Shown one piece after another: positions 43,852-52,347 of a stretch of DNA of 64,000 nt (position 1 is its first letter; every line of letters starts with the position of its first letter). Source of the stretch: Bradyrhizobium sp. AZCC 2176. Its GTDB lineage: Bacteria; Pseudomonadota; Alphaproteobacteria; Rhizobiales; Xanthobacteraceae. The stretch is taken from contig NZ_JAZHRX010000001.1 of the NCBI RefSeq assembly GCF_036924645.1, positions 310,001-374,000 of the forward strand, in the 5' to 3' direction. The notes below the pieces were generated by a model. It did no database searches. It was not told where the DNA came from and saw only the letters and a program-made list of their open reading frames with translations. Made by a program: the position numbers and the translations under genes.

Positions 43852-44307
43852 TCAGCGCAACTTGTTCAACAGCTCGATCAGGGTTTCGCGCTCCTTTGCA
43901 TCGAGCGGCGCCAGTGTCTCCCTCGTTATCGCGAGCGCGTTCGGCGCGGCCTTCTCGGCGAGTTGCTGGCCGGCGCGCGTCAGACTCACCAGCAGGCGGC
44001 GGCCGTCCTCGGGATCCGGGCTGGTCTCGGTAAGTCCTCGAGCGGTGAGGCGGTCGATCACGCCCTTGATGGTCGCGACGTCCATCGCCGTCAGCCGTCC
44101 GAGCAGGTTTTGCGAGCACGGCCCGGTCTCGGTCAATTTGGCAACTGCGGCCCATTGCGTCGGCGTCAGGTTGATGCCGATTTCGCGCGCGAAGATGGTG
44201 GCGTGGCGCTGCCAGACCTGGCGCAGGATGAAGCCGATCTGCTCGTCGAGGATGTAGGACGGCCGTGCGGGCTTGACCGCTCGTCTTGGCGAAACACTCC
44301 TTGCCAT
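43852..44307 (-). CDS. MarR family transcriptional regulator
   Basis: 151 residues from ATG 44307. The winged helix region reads TPTQWAAVAKLTETGPCSQN, then LLGRLTAMDVATIKGVIDRL, then the wing SPDPEDGRRLLVSLTRAG. It lies 29 bases after livF, at the end of what looks like the nicotinate-related operon from 52134. In Pseudomonas and Bordetella the nicotinate pathway is controlled by NicR, which is a MarR protein responding to 6-hydroxynicotinate. This one is therefore a candidate for the regulator that binds the TTYGTAYACRAW sites, but that is an inference from position. Confidence 0.85.
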   Translation of the reverse strand: MARSVSPRRAVKPARPSYILDEQIGFILRQVWQRHATIFAREIGINLTPTQWAAVAKLTETGPCSQNLLGRLTAMDVATIKGVIDRLTARGLTETSPDPEDGRRLLVSLTRAGQQLAEKAAPNALAITRETLAPLDAKERETLIELLNKLR

Positions 44308-44336
44308 CTGCGCCCCGCCCTTCCCTTGCCAGTCGC

Positions 44337-45041
44337 CTACAGCGACAGATGCGCGTCCCGGATGTCCGGCCGCGCGTCGAGTTCCGCCATCGTGCCGCCG
44401 AAGCAGATCTTGCCCCGCTCGATGATGTAGGCGCGGTCGGAGATCAACCGCGCGAAATGCAGGTTCTGCTCCGAGACCACGATGCTGACGCCTTCTCGCT
44501 TCATCGCGAGAATGGCTTCGACCATCTGTTCGACGATCTTCGGCGACAATCCTTCCGACGGCTCGTCGAGCAGTACCAGCGACGGATTGCCCATCAACGT
44601 CCGCGCGATGGTCAACATCTGTTGTTCGCCGCCGCTCATGCGCCCGCCCGGGCGGTTGCGCATTTCGCCGAGGTTCGGAAACAGCGTGAACAGCTTTTCG
44701 CGCGTCCACTGCGGCGCGTTCGGCCGCTTCGGCTGACGGCCGACTTCGAGATTTTCCTCGACCGTCAGGTCGGTGAAGATGCGCCGCTCCTCCGGCACGT
44801 AGCCGAGCCCGCCGCGCACGATCGCGTGCGTCGGCTCGCGGGAGACGTCCTTGCCTTCGAATACAATCCTCCCCGAGCGGTTCTCGACCAGCCCGACGAT
44901 GGAACGGAACGTCGTCGACTTTCCGGCGCCGTTGCGCCCGAGCAGCGCCACGACCTCGCCTTGGCCTACTTCCAGCGCGATATCGAACAAGATGTGCGCC
45001 GGGCCATAGAAACTGTTGAGATCGGCGACCTGCAGCTTCAT
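44337..45041 (-). CDS. livF: Liv-type ABC transporter ATPase (LivF)
   Basis: 234 residues from ATG 45041, overlapping livG by 4 bases. Walker A GRNGAGKST (about 36-44), signature RMSGGEQQMLTIART and Walker B LVLLDEPSEGLSP are intact. The chain length and the GLSP ending are characteristic of LivF. With LivG, the fused LivHM and the binding protein it makes a full importer of the branched-chain amino acid type. Because the operon starts with the 6-hydroxynicotinate reductase gene, its substrate is probably nicotinate or a related acid rather than leucine. Confidence 0.88.
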   Translation of the reverse strand: MKLQVADLNSFYGPAHILFDIALEVGQGEVVALLGRNGAGKSTTFRSIVGLVENRSGRIVFEGKDVSREPTHAIVRGGLGYVPEERRIFTDLTVEENLEVGRQPKRPNAPQWTREKLFTLFPNLGEMRNRPGGRMSGGEQQMLTIARTLMGNPSLVLLDEPSEGLSPKIVEQMVEAILAMKREGVSIVVSEQNLHFARLISDRAYIIERGKICFGGTMAELDARPDIRDAHLSL

Positions 45042-45829
45042 GCGCCAGCCCCCTCGCGGTGGCGCGCGTCGTAGACAAGGCCCTCGCCGAGATAGATGGC
45101 GCGTACCTGCGGATTGCCGCGGACTTCCTCGGGCGACCCTTCGGCGATCAGGCTGCCGCGGTTGAGCACCAGGATGCGGTCGGCGTGTTCGAACACCACA
45201 TCCATGTCGTGTTCGGTGAAGAGCACGCCGATCGATTGCTCGCGGGCGATGCGCGCGGTGAGCCGCATCAACTCGATCCGCTCGCGCGGCGCCATGCCGG
45301 CGGTCGGCTCGTCCATCAGCAAGAGTTTCGGCTGGTTGGCGAGCGCGATCGCGAGTTCCAGCCGCTTGAGATCGCCATAGGCGAGTTCGCCGCAGGGACG
45401 CCCCGCATAGGCGCCCATGCCGACGAGATCGAGCAGCCGGCCGGCTTCGTCGCGCGCGTAGCTTGCGGTCGAGCCCCAGAGATTGAACAATTGCCTGCCA
45501 TAGGATACCAGCGCGACCTGCACGTTCTCGCGCACGGTCATGGTCGGGAACGTCGCCGTGATCTGAAACGTGCGCCCGACGCCGAGCCGCCAGATCGCGC
45601 GCGGCTTCCGGCCCACCGTGTCCTCGCCGAGCAGATTGATCCGGCCGCTGTCCGGGATGTTCTGGCCGTTGAGCATATCGAAGCAGGTGCTCTTGCCGGC
45701 GCCGTTGGGGCCGATCAGCGCCAGGATTTCGCCCGCGCGCAATTCGAACGACACGCTGCGCACGGCATGCACGCCGCCATAGGATTTGCTTAAACCCTCG
45801 ACCGACAGCAATGTGGGGACCATGCTCAT
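45038..45829 (-). CDS. livG: Liv-type ABC transporter ATPase (LivG)
   Basis: 263 residues from ATG 45829, overlapping livHM by 4 bases; ATG 45823 is an alternative. Walker A GPNGAGKST (about 39-47), signature GELAYGDLKRLELAIALA (a LivG variant of the usual signature) and Walker B LLLMDEPTAGMAPRER are intact. It is the second ATPase of the importer and pairs with LivF. The whole set livK-livHM-livG-livF is on one strand with overlaps, so it is expressed together. Confidence 0.88.
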   Translation of the reverse strand: MSMVPTLLSVEGLSKSYGGVHAVRSVSFELRAGEILALIGPNGAGKSTCFDMLNGQNIPDSGRINLLGEDTVGRKPRAIWRLGVGRTFQITATFPTMTVRENVQVALVSYGRQLFNLWGSTASYARDEAGRLLDLVGMGAYAGRPCGELAYGDLKRLELAIALANQPKLLLMDEPTAGMAPRERIELMRLTARIAREQSIGVLFTEHDMDVVFEHADRILVLNRGSLIAEGSPEEVRGNPQVRAIYLGEGLVYDARHREGAGA

Positions 45830-47712
45830 TCGGCAGTCTCGATCCGTGAGGTGGCAAGCCCGGATTTTCTCTCAGGGGATCGCCGGCGATTCCTGATGGC
45901 CTCCAGCGTGCCGACGATTCCCTTCGGGAAGGCCACTACCATCAGCACGATGAAGCCGCCCAGCACCAGTTTCGAGAGATCGGTCTGGCTGACCAGCCAG
46001 ATGTTGGCCGCCTTGAAGACGATGGCGCCGATCACCGCGCCGGAAACTGTCTCGACGCCGCCGAGCAGCACCATGACCAGCGCGTCGACCGACAGCGAGA
46101 TGCCGAGGCTGTCAGGAAAAACGCTCCCCTTCAGATAGGCGAACAGCGCGCCGCCGATCCCCGCGACCGTGCCCGATATGACGAAGGCCGTCCACTGCAC
46201 GCGCTTGCCGTTGATGCCGATCGCTTCGCTGCGCAGCGGCGAATCCCGCGTCGCGCGCAACGCAAACCCGAACGGCGAGAATACGATGACGCGCAACACC
46301 ATGACCGCGAGCGCGGCGATCGCGAGCGACAGCCAGTAAAAACCGGCCGGGCCCGCGGCCCACTTGTCCGGCCAGACGCCCAAAATGCCGTTGTCGCCGC
46401 CGGTCACCGTCACCCACTGGAATGCGATCGACCAGACGATCTGCGCAAAGGCCAGCGTCAGCATCGCGAAATAGACACCGGAGAGTTGCACGGCGAAGAA
46501 GCCGAACACGGCCGCGCCGAGCAGGCCCAGCAGCGGGCCGAGCAGCAGCGAGATGATCATCGGCAGTCCCGCCGCCTTGGCGAGGAACGCGACGCCATAG
46601 GCGCCAAGCCCAAAATAGGCGGCATGGCCGAACGAGGCGAGCCCGCCGACCGACATCAGGAAATGCAGGCTGGCGGCGAAGATAACATAGATCGCGATTT
46701 CCGAGCCAACCGTGAGCGCATAGTTGCCGGCGAACAGCGGCAGCATCGCCGCAAGGACCAGCGCGCCGAGCGACATCAGCCGCTCACCCGAGGTGAGCGG
46801 TCGCCACGGAGTGACGGTCAGCCCAGGCGTGCGGCGCGCGGCGGCTTCCGGCTTGCCGAACAGGCCCCACGGCCGCACGATCAGCACGACCGCCATTACC
46901 AAAAACACCAGGATGATGGAGATCTTCGGGAAAATGAGAATGCCGAAGGCATTGAGTTCGGACACCAGCACGGCGGCAACGAAAGCGCCGATGATGCTGC
47001 CGAGGCCGCCGATCACCACCACCACGAACACTTCGACGATGATGCGAAGGTCGAGCGCGTGATGCACGGCATCGCGCGGGATCTGCAGCGCGCCGCCGAG
47101 TGCCGCGAGGAAGACGCCGAGTGCAAACACGCTGGTGAACAGCCATTTCTGATTGACGCCGAGCGCCGCCACCATGTCGCGGTCCTGCGTCGCCGCGCGC
47201 ACCAGCACGCCCCAGCGCGTGCGCTGGAACAATAGCCAGAGTACGCCGAGCACGACGGGGCTGAGCGCGATCAGGAACAGATCATAGCTCGGGATATTCT
47301 GGCCGAAGAAATCGACCGCGCCCCTGAAGCCCGGCGCGCGGCGGCCGAGCAGATCGTCGGGTCCCCAGATCAGCACGACGATATCCTGCACCATCAGGGT
47401 CAGGCCGAAGGTCGCGAGCAACTGGAACAATTCCGGCGCGTGGTAGATCCGCCGCAGCAGCACCATCTCGACCAGCACGCCGACAACGGCCACCACCAGT
47501 GCTGCGACGACGATGCCGCTCCAGAAGCCGAACGCGCTGGAGAACCGTTCGGTCAGCGTGAACGCGACGTAGGCGCCGAGCATGTAAAACGCGCCATGGG
47601 CAAAATTCACGATCCGCGTCACGCCGAAGATGATCGATAGCCCCGACGCGACCAGAAACAGCGATGCCGCGCTGGCGAGACCGGTCAGGAACTGAACGAA
47701 GTAAAAGGCCAT
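45826..47712 (-). CDS. livHM: fused LivH-LivM permease
   Basis: 628 residues, about twice a single permease. Residues about 1-290 are LivH: LVASGLSIIFGVTRIVNFAH near the start and GGLGSIIGAFVAAVLV. Residues about 330-620 are LivM, with MSVGGLASFGHAAYFGLGAY and RVIVFSPFGFALRATRDSPL. Both halves carry about 8 helices and there is no stop between them, so this is one polypeptide. Fusions like this occur in several alphaproteobacterial Liv-type importers. It fits between livG downstream and livK upstream, from which it is separated by a 240-base region holding repeats. Confidence 0.88.
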   Translation of the reverse strand: MAFYFVQFLTGLASAASLFLVASGLSIIFGVTRIVNFAHGAFYMLGAYVAFTLTERFSSAFGFWSGIVVAALVVAVVGVLVEMVLLRRIYHAPELFQLLATFGLTLMVQDIVVLIWGPDDLLGRRAPGFRGAVDFFGQNIPSYDLFLIALSPVVLGVLWLLFQRTRWGVLVRAATQDRDMVAALGVNQKWLFTSVFALGVFLAALGGALQIPRDAVHHALDLRIIVEVFVVVVIGGLGSIIGAFVAAVLVSELNAFGILIFPKISIILVFLVMAVVLIVRPWGLFGKPEAAARRTPGLTVTPWRPLTSGERLMSLGALVLAAMLPLFAGNYALTVGSEIAIYVIFAASLHFLMSVGGLASFGHAAYFGLGAYGVAFLAKAAGLPMIISLLLGPLLGLLGAAVFGFFAVQLSGVYFAMLTLAFAQIVWSIAFQWVTVTGGDNGILGVWPDKWAAGPAGFYWLSLAIAALAVMVLRVIVFSPFGFALRATRDSPLRSEAIGINGKRVQWTAFVISGTVAGIGGALFAYLKGSVFPDSLGISLSVDALVMVLLGGVETVSGAVIGAIVFKAANIWLVSQTDLSKLVLGGFIVLMVVAFPKGIVGTLEAIRNRRRSPERKSGLATSRIETAE

Positions 47713-47773
47713 CGGCGGTCCGGATTGGTGCGTGATCGCGTCGAATTAGATTCGCGTTGCAGGGCTCAACTCA

Positions 47774-47945
47774 ACCTCGCCCCGCTTGCGGGGAGAGGTC
47801 GAAATTCAAGCGCCAGCTTGAATTTCGGGTGAGGGGTACAGGTCTATCAACCGACATACGGCTCGTGGAGAGAGCCCCTCACCCCAACCCTCCAAGAGCG
47901 AGCTTCGCTCGTCTCGACCCCGCGAAGGGCGGGGAGAGGGAGAGA
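47774..47945. repeat. palindromic repeat element between livK and livHM
   Basis: Several inverted repeats in 172 bases: GAAATTCAAGC (47801-47811)/GCTTGAATTTC (47816-47826); GGTGAGGGG (47828-47836)/CCCCTCACC (47875-47883); GAGCGA/TCGCTC around 47896-47910; and CCTCGCCCCGC against GGCGGGGAGAGG at the two ends. The text CCCCTCACCC... GGGGAGAGG is typical of dispersed intergenic repeats in Bradyrhizobium. It is transcribed inside the operon. Confidence 0.75.
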
Positions 47946-47952
47946 GAGAAGA

Positions 47953-49155
47953 TCAATCCTTCGGACGGAGCTTGGCCACTTCCGCATCGCCAGGGAGATA
48001 GTCCGCGCCCTTTCGATAGACCGAGTTCACCATCACGCCTTTGCCATCCTTCAGCGCGGTCTTGCCGACATAGGCCCCGAGCGTCGACTGGTGATCGATC
48101 TTGCGGAAGGTAATCTCGCCGAACGGCGACGGCATCGACAGGCCTTCGGTCGCGGCGATCAGCTTCTCCGGATCGGTCGAATTGGCTTTGGCGAGGATCG
48201 CCGCTGCCGCCTTGATGGTCTGGTAGCCGACGATCGAGCCGAGGCGCGGATAGTCGTTGTACTTGGCCTGATAGGCTTTCAGGAATTTGTCATGGTCCGG
48301 CGTCTTGATGTCGTACCAGGGGTAACCCGTGACGATCCAGCCCTCCGGCGTCTCTTCCTTCAACGGATCGAGATATTCCGGCTCGCCGGTGAGGAAGGAC
48401 ACCACCGAGCGTCCCTTGAACAGCCCGCGGGTGTTGCCCTCGCGCACGAGTTTTACCAGATCGGCGCCGAAGGTGACGTTGAGGATTGCTTCGGGATTGG
48501 CTGCAGCAACCGCCTGCACCACCGGACCGGCGTCGATCTTGCCCTGCGGCGGCCACTGCTCGTCGACCCACTGGATGTCCGGACGTTTCTCCGACATCAG
48601 CTTCTTGAACACCGCGACCGCGGACTGGCCGTATTCGTAGTTCGGCGCAATCGTCGCCCAGCGCTTGGCCGGCAGCTTTGCGGCTTCCTCCACCAGCATC
48701 GCCGCCTGCATGTAGTTGGAGGGGCGCAGGCGGAAGGTGTAGCGATTACCCTTGGACCAGGTGACGGCGTCGGTCAGCGGCTCCGCCGCCAGGAAGAAGA
48801 CTTTCTTCTGGTTGGCGAAGTCAGAGACGGCGAGACCAATGTTGGACAGGAACGTGCCCGTCAGCATCGCAACGTTCTCGCTGGACACCAGTTCGTTGGC
48901 CGCCGTCTGCGCATCCGCAGGCTTGCCCCCGTCGTCCTTGGAGATGACCACGAGCTTCTTGCCGTTGATGCCGCCAGCCGCATTGACTTCCTCGACCGCA
49001 AGCTGCCAGCCCTTGCGATAGGGTTCGGTGAAGGCGGGCAACAGCGAATAGCTGTTGATCTCTCCGATCTTGATCTCGCTCTGCGCCATGGCGCTGCCCG
49101 CCATGCCCGCAACCGCGATCGCCAAACCTGCTCCCAGTACGTGTCTACGTCGCAT
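47953..49155 (-). CDS. livK: ABC transporter periplasmic binding protein (LivK type)
   Basis: 400 residues from ATG 49155, with GGAGGTAGGG upstream; the start 39 bases earlier is in frame but puts extra residues ahead of the signal. The signal peptide (MRRRHVLGAGLAIAVAGMAG) ends near residue 26 at AMAQSE and looks Tat-like. The mature part, IKIGEINSYSLLPAFTEPYR, GKKLVVISKDDGGKPADAQ and IAPNYEYGQSAVAVFK, is a Peripla_BP_6 fold. It delivers the ligand to LivHM-LivGF. It follows the AA_synth gene by 25 bases in the 6-hydroxynicotinate reductase operon. Confidence 0.88.
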   Translation of the reverse strand: MRRRHVLGAGLAIAVAGMAGSAMAQSEIKIGEINSYSLLPAFTEPYRKGWQLAVEEVNAAGGINGKKLVVISKDDGGKPADAQTAANELVSSENVAMLTGTFLSNIGLAVSDFANQKKVFFLAAEPLTDAVTWSKGNRYTFRLRPSNYMQAAMLVEEAAKLPAKRWATIAPNYEYGQSAVAVFKKLMSEKRPDIQWVDEQWPPQGKIDAGPVVQAVAAANPEAILNVTFGADLVKLVREGNTRGLFKGRSVVSFLTGEPEYLDPLKEETPEGWIVTGYPWYDIKTPDHDKFLKAYQAKYNDYPRLGSIVGYQTIKAAAAILAKANSTDPEKLIAATEGLSMPSPFGEITFRKIDHQSTLGAYVGKTALKDGKGVMVNSVYRKGADYLPGDAEVAKLRPKD

Positions 49156-49180
49156 CCCTACCTCCAATACCCTTGTTAAA

Positions 49181-49765
49181 TTATCGCAAACCATCTTCGC
49201 CTTTGACTTCCGAAACCGTCAGTCCGCCGACCCGCGGCAACGGCCTGCCGCTGTCCGTGACCGCAACCGCGACCATGATCTCGTTGGCGCGCGGCGCATC
49301 GTTGATCTGCACTTCCATGCCGTCGAAATGGCTGCGCACAAACGCCGCATCCTTATGACCCAGCGGAATATCCAGCGTCGTCCCCGGGCCGCTGCGCTTC
49401 TTCGATGACGGGATCAGCGCCGCGCCCTTGCTCAGGACCTTGCGCACCGGCGCGCCCATCTTCGGATGCAGGATCGCTGCTGCATGTTCCAGTTCGCCGT
49501 TTTCGCCGACGGCTGCAGCCTTGCCATAGCTGTGCGCCTTGGCGCCGTCGATGCCGAGCGCCGCCACCGCTCTCTTCGAAAGCAGATCGCCTAGCTCTTC
49601 GCCGATTTCGATCAGGGGCGAGAGATCCTCGACATAGCGGCCCGCGAAGGGATTCTCGATGACAGCGATCGCTGCGGCCCGCCGCGTCGGCGGCGCAACC
49701 TTTTGTCCCATCTCCAGATGGGTCTCTTCGACCACCGTAACGATCTTGCGAATGATCGCGCTCAT
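49181..49765 (-). CDS. AA_synth (PF06684-like) family protein
   Basis: 194 residues from ATG 49765. The text IRKIVTVVEETHLEMGQK, IAVIENPFAGRYVEDLSPLI and GKAAAVGENGELEHAAAILH is the conserved start of a family named 'amino acid synthesis' whose reaction is unknown. It lies 18 bases after the UPF0280 gene and 25 before livK. Its placement between 6-hydroxynicotinate reductase and a transporter suggests a role in processing or protecting an intermediate of nicotinate breakdown, but no domain shows which step. Confidence 0.75.
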   Translation of the reverse strand: MSAIIRKIVTVVEETHLEMGQKVAPPTRRAAAIAVIENPFAGRYVEDLSPLIEIGEELGDLLSKRAVAALGIDGAKAHSYGKAAAVGENGELEHAAAILHPKMGAPVRKVLSKGAALIPSSKKRSGPGTTLDIPLGHKDAAFVRSHFDGMEVQINDAPRANEIMVAVAVTDSGRPLPRVGGLTVSEVKGEDGLR

Positions 49766-49783
49766 TGTCAGTCTCGCTCCCGA

Positions 49784-50692
49784 TCAAACATGCATCGCTC
49801 TTTCTAGCGCGCTTCCATGAAGCGCCGGCAACGCTTGCTTCCCGATCCCTGTTGCACCCACCACAGCCATCTCGCCTAGTAGACGCAAGGCCGCACCTTC
49901 GATCAATCCCGCCGCAAGCAATTGCTGTGCCCGGCTAACCCCGGCCCTCAACGCGTCGTCGATCTCGCCTTGCCGGAGCACGCCGACGTCACGGGTGACA
50001 AGCCGCGTTCCGAGGTCGCTGTCGGGCTGCAACTCGTTCGCGGGGCAGCGGATCACGGCGGGATGGCCGGGCAGATCGACGGCGTTTGCGATGATGGTGG
50101 CCGCGGCATCCGCCTGCGACGCCGTTCTCGCCAGCACGGTGACGGCGTCGGCAATCCCAAGCGAAAAACTGCGGCCGTGCCGCCCGCTGGTCGCGACGCC
50201 CCGCGCCGAATCATCCGCGTCAATCGCCACCGTTCGCATCAGGCCATGCCGGTCGGGCCGATCCATCAGACCAACGGTGAATTGCTCGCCGCCGGCGAGA
50301 TGCAGCGCGATGTCGCCGCCATTATTGACGTAAGCGCGGTCGAGCCGTGCCGCGGCAAGCATCGCGCCGAGGATCTCCTCCGCAACGCTGCCGGCCACGG
50401 CTGCCATCGGCGTGATGAAGGCAGCCGCTGCGAACGGCGCGACAGCCGCATGCATGCGGCGTGCGACTCCCCCCTTCAGTGGGCATCGGACCGGATCCGC
50501 GGCCCTCCGAAGTTCAACCAACTCCTCGCAGAGTTCATCGAGCAGGCCGGTAAAGCGTCGTGCCGCCGCCTCATACACAGCGCGCACTTCCCCATCCCTG
50601 CCCTTTGCCTCGATAATCAGGTCGATCGGACCGTCCTGCAAATGCAGCCGCTTGCCATCTGGAAGAAGTGCGATTTGCGGAAGCCGTTTCAT
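49784..50692 (-). CDS. UPF0280 (ApbE-like) protein, candidate flavin transferase
   Basis: 302 residues from ATG 50692, overlapping the reductase gene by 4 bases. The texts ARLDRAYVNNGGDIALHLAG (about 115-134) and RGVATSGRHGRSFSLGIADA (about 170-189), then SQADAAATIIANAV, correspond to the N-GGD, ATSG and aDALATA motifs of ApbE flavin-trafficking proteins, the fold to which UPF0280 belongs. ApbE attaches FMN to Thr or Ser in target proteins. Its overlap with the 6-hydroxynicotinate reductase gene suggests that the reductase is its target. That is an inference; UPF0280 proteins lack a demonstrated activity. Confidence 0.8.
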   Translation of the reverse strand: MKRLPQIALLPDGKRLHLQDGPIDLIIEAKGRDGEVRAVYEAAARRFTGLLDELCEELVELRRAADPVRCPLKGGVARRMHAAVAPFAAAAFITPMAAVAGSVAEEILGAMLAAARLDRAYVNNGGDIALHLAGGEQFTVGLMDRPDRHGLMRTVAIDADDSARGVATSGRHGRSFSLGIADAVTVLARTASQADAAATIIANAVDLPGHPAVIRCPANELQPDSDLGTRLVTRDVGVLRQGEIDDALRAGVSRAQQLLAAGLIEGAALRLLGEMAVVGATGIGKQALPALHGSALERAMHV

Positions 50693-52134
50693 GCGCGCCG
50701 TCCCGGTATGTAAGGCATCGGGCGGGTTTCAGTGTTGTCCCGCAGCGACGCCAGCGGACGGACGTGATCCATGTGGCCGCCAAGCGCGGCATAATCAGAA
50801 AGCCGCAGCGTGAATTCGATCGGCGCCACCAGTGCCGGCGTCGGCACATAGCCAAACGCGCCGGCCGGCATCTGTGTGACGTCGACCATGAAGGTGATGC
50901 CGCCGCCCGGCCAGACATAAACCGGCGCACCGCCGCTGGTGACCCGCGTCAACGCGTCCTTGACCGAGCGCGTCAGCCGCACCGGATTGTCGGTGACGCC
51001 GGCGCGCAGCGAGCCGCCAGCGCCGCCCATGAACAGCACCGTGCACAGCGCCGGCTCGCAATTCTCCTGAATACGCTCGACCGAGAACCGGAGATCGGGT
51101 GGCATCTGCTTTTCGATCGGCCGCAGCGCTTCATCAAGCTCGTAATAGGCCGCGTGCTCGCCCGTGGTCGAGACCATCAGCATGGTCAGGCCGGGCCGCG
51201 CCTCCTTCGGATTGAATGGCCCCAGCACAGACAGCGGATCGGAAATATTGGTGCCGCCCCAGCCGGTGCCGGGATCGGCGACCTGGAAGTAACGGCCGGG
51301 CGTCGAGCGCCGTCCCTTCATCTTGATCCCGGTATCGGGAATATCGAGCAGCTTGCCGGCCTGGTGTTCACTGAGAACACCGGTGATATGGTCGTCCACG
51401 ACAACCACCTCATCGACCTTGCCATGCCATTGTTTGGCGAACATGCCGATCGTTGCCGAGCCGCAACCCACCCGCATGCGCTCTTCGGCGACCCCATTGA
51501 CGATCGGGGGATGACCGGCCTGCACCACGACGGTAGCGCCGCCGTCGATCGTCAGTTCCACCGGCTTGCAGTTCGAGAGATCCATCAGCGCGTCGCAGGT
51601 GACGCGGCCCTCCTTCTTGGAACCGCCGGTCAGATGATGCACGCCGCCCAGGGAGAGCATCTGCGAGCCGTATTCGCTGGTCGTCACATGGCCGATCGCC
51701 TCGCCTTCCGCGCGGACGGTTGCCGTCTCCGGGCCGAGATAGCGGTCGGTGTCGATCTTCACCTTGACGCCGCAATAGCTGAAAATGCCCTCGGTCACGA
51801 CGGTGACCATGTCGACGCCGTCGATCTCCGACGACACGATGAAGGGCGCCGGCTTGTAGTCAGGATAGGTGGTGCCGGCGCCAATGGCGGTGACGAATAC
51901 GTTCGGCTCGTGGACGATCTTGCCGTCCCAATCGCCGCCGGCCTGGAACGGCACCAGCCGTCCGCCATGCGATACCGTCTGCTCCAGCACGATATGCGGA
52001 TCGACGCGCACCAGTTCGCCGTTGTGATTGGCATAGCGATCGCAAGCGCCGGCCGCGCCCGGCTTGATGTAGCACATCACCGGACAGGCATCGCAGCGGA
52101 TCTTGTCGCCACCGGCGACGGTCGCATCGGTCAT
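50689..52134 (-). CDS. hnr: 6-hydroxynicotinate reductase
   Basis: 481 residues from ATG 52134; a TTG at 52140 would add two. The N-terminus has the 4Fe-4S motif CDACPVMCYIKPGAAGACDR (C-x2-C-x3-C-x11-C, about 14-33). The body continues with FIVSSEIDGVDMVTVVTEGI, KVDEVVVVDDHITGVLSEHQ and GGHMDHVRPLASLRDN, which match the 6-hydroxynicotinate reductase family. In Eubacterium barkeri it reduces 6-hydroxynicotinate to 1,4,5,6-tetrahydro-6-oxonicotinate with reduced ferredoxin. Here it heads the leftward operon, divergent from nicA, so the hydroxylase product is its substrate. Enamidase at 35351 would take the next step. Confidence 0.85.
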   Translation of the reverse strand: MTDATVAGGDKIRCDACPVMCYIKPGAAGACDRYANHNGELVRVDPHIVLEQTVSHGGRLVPFQAGGDWDGKIVHEPNVFVTAIGAGTTYPDYKPAPFIVSSEIDGVDMVTVVTEGIFSYCGVKVKIDTDRYLGPETATVRAEGEAIGHVTTSEYGSQMLSLGGVHHLTGGSKKEGRVTCDALMDLSNCKPVELTIDGGATVVVQAGHPPIVNGVAEERMRVGCGSATIGMFAKQWHGKVDEVVVVDDHITGVLSEHQAGKLLDIPDTGIKMKGRRSTPGRYFQVADPGTGWGGTNISDPLSVLGPFNPKEARPGLTMLMVSTTGEHAAYYELDEALRPIEKQMPPDLRFSVERIQENCEPALCTVLFMGGAGGSLRAGVTDNPVRLTRSVKDALTRVTSGGAPVYVWPGGGITFMVDVTQMPAGAFGYVPTPALVAPIEFTLRLSDYAALGGHMDHVRPLASLRDNTETRPMPYIPGRRA

Positions 52135-52196
52135 GAACAAGCCTGCAGTCGAGAAGGCGCCGACCGGAGCCGCTTCCTCACGGCCCGATCACTTTG

Positions 52197-52208
52197 TTCG
52201 TATACGAA
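52197..52208. promoter_or_regulatory. nic operator candidate, TTCGTATACGAA
   Basis: Perfect 12-bp palindrome TTCGTATACGAA, 62 bases upstream of the hnr start. Eleven of 12 bases match the right-hand site ahead of enamidase (TTCGTATACAAA at 35254-35265). Confidence 0.65.
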
Positions 52209-52347
52209 TGATGTTGCGCGCGGACGGAAACACTGTCAAGCCGCCCCTGCCGCGAAAGGTACGACTTGCCGCATAATACCTCATTTGCCTCGCCGCTCTG
52301 TTCATAAAGCGAGCAGCACGCTGCAGCGCGGGATCGCACGGCTTGCA

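Noticed and set aside
43852..45078. A single 408-residue protein joining livF-antisense-like text to MarR
   Set aside because: The frame only becomes protein-like from ATG 44307, and upstream it is out of frame with the clear LivF ATPase. The MarR gene is the real unit.
44337..45857. A 506-residue LivG-LivF fusion
   Set aside because: The first 270 residues are LivG read in the wrong frame. LivF begins at ATG 45041 and overlaps LivG by 4 bases.
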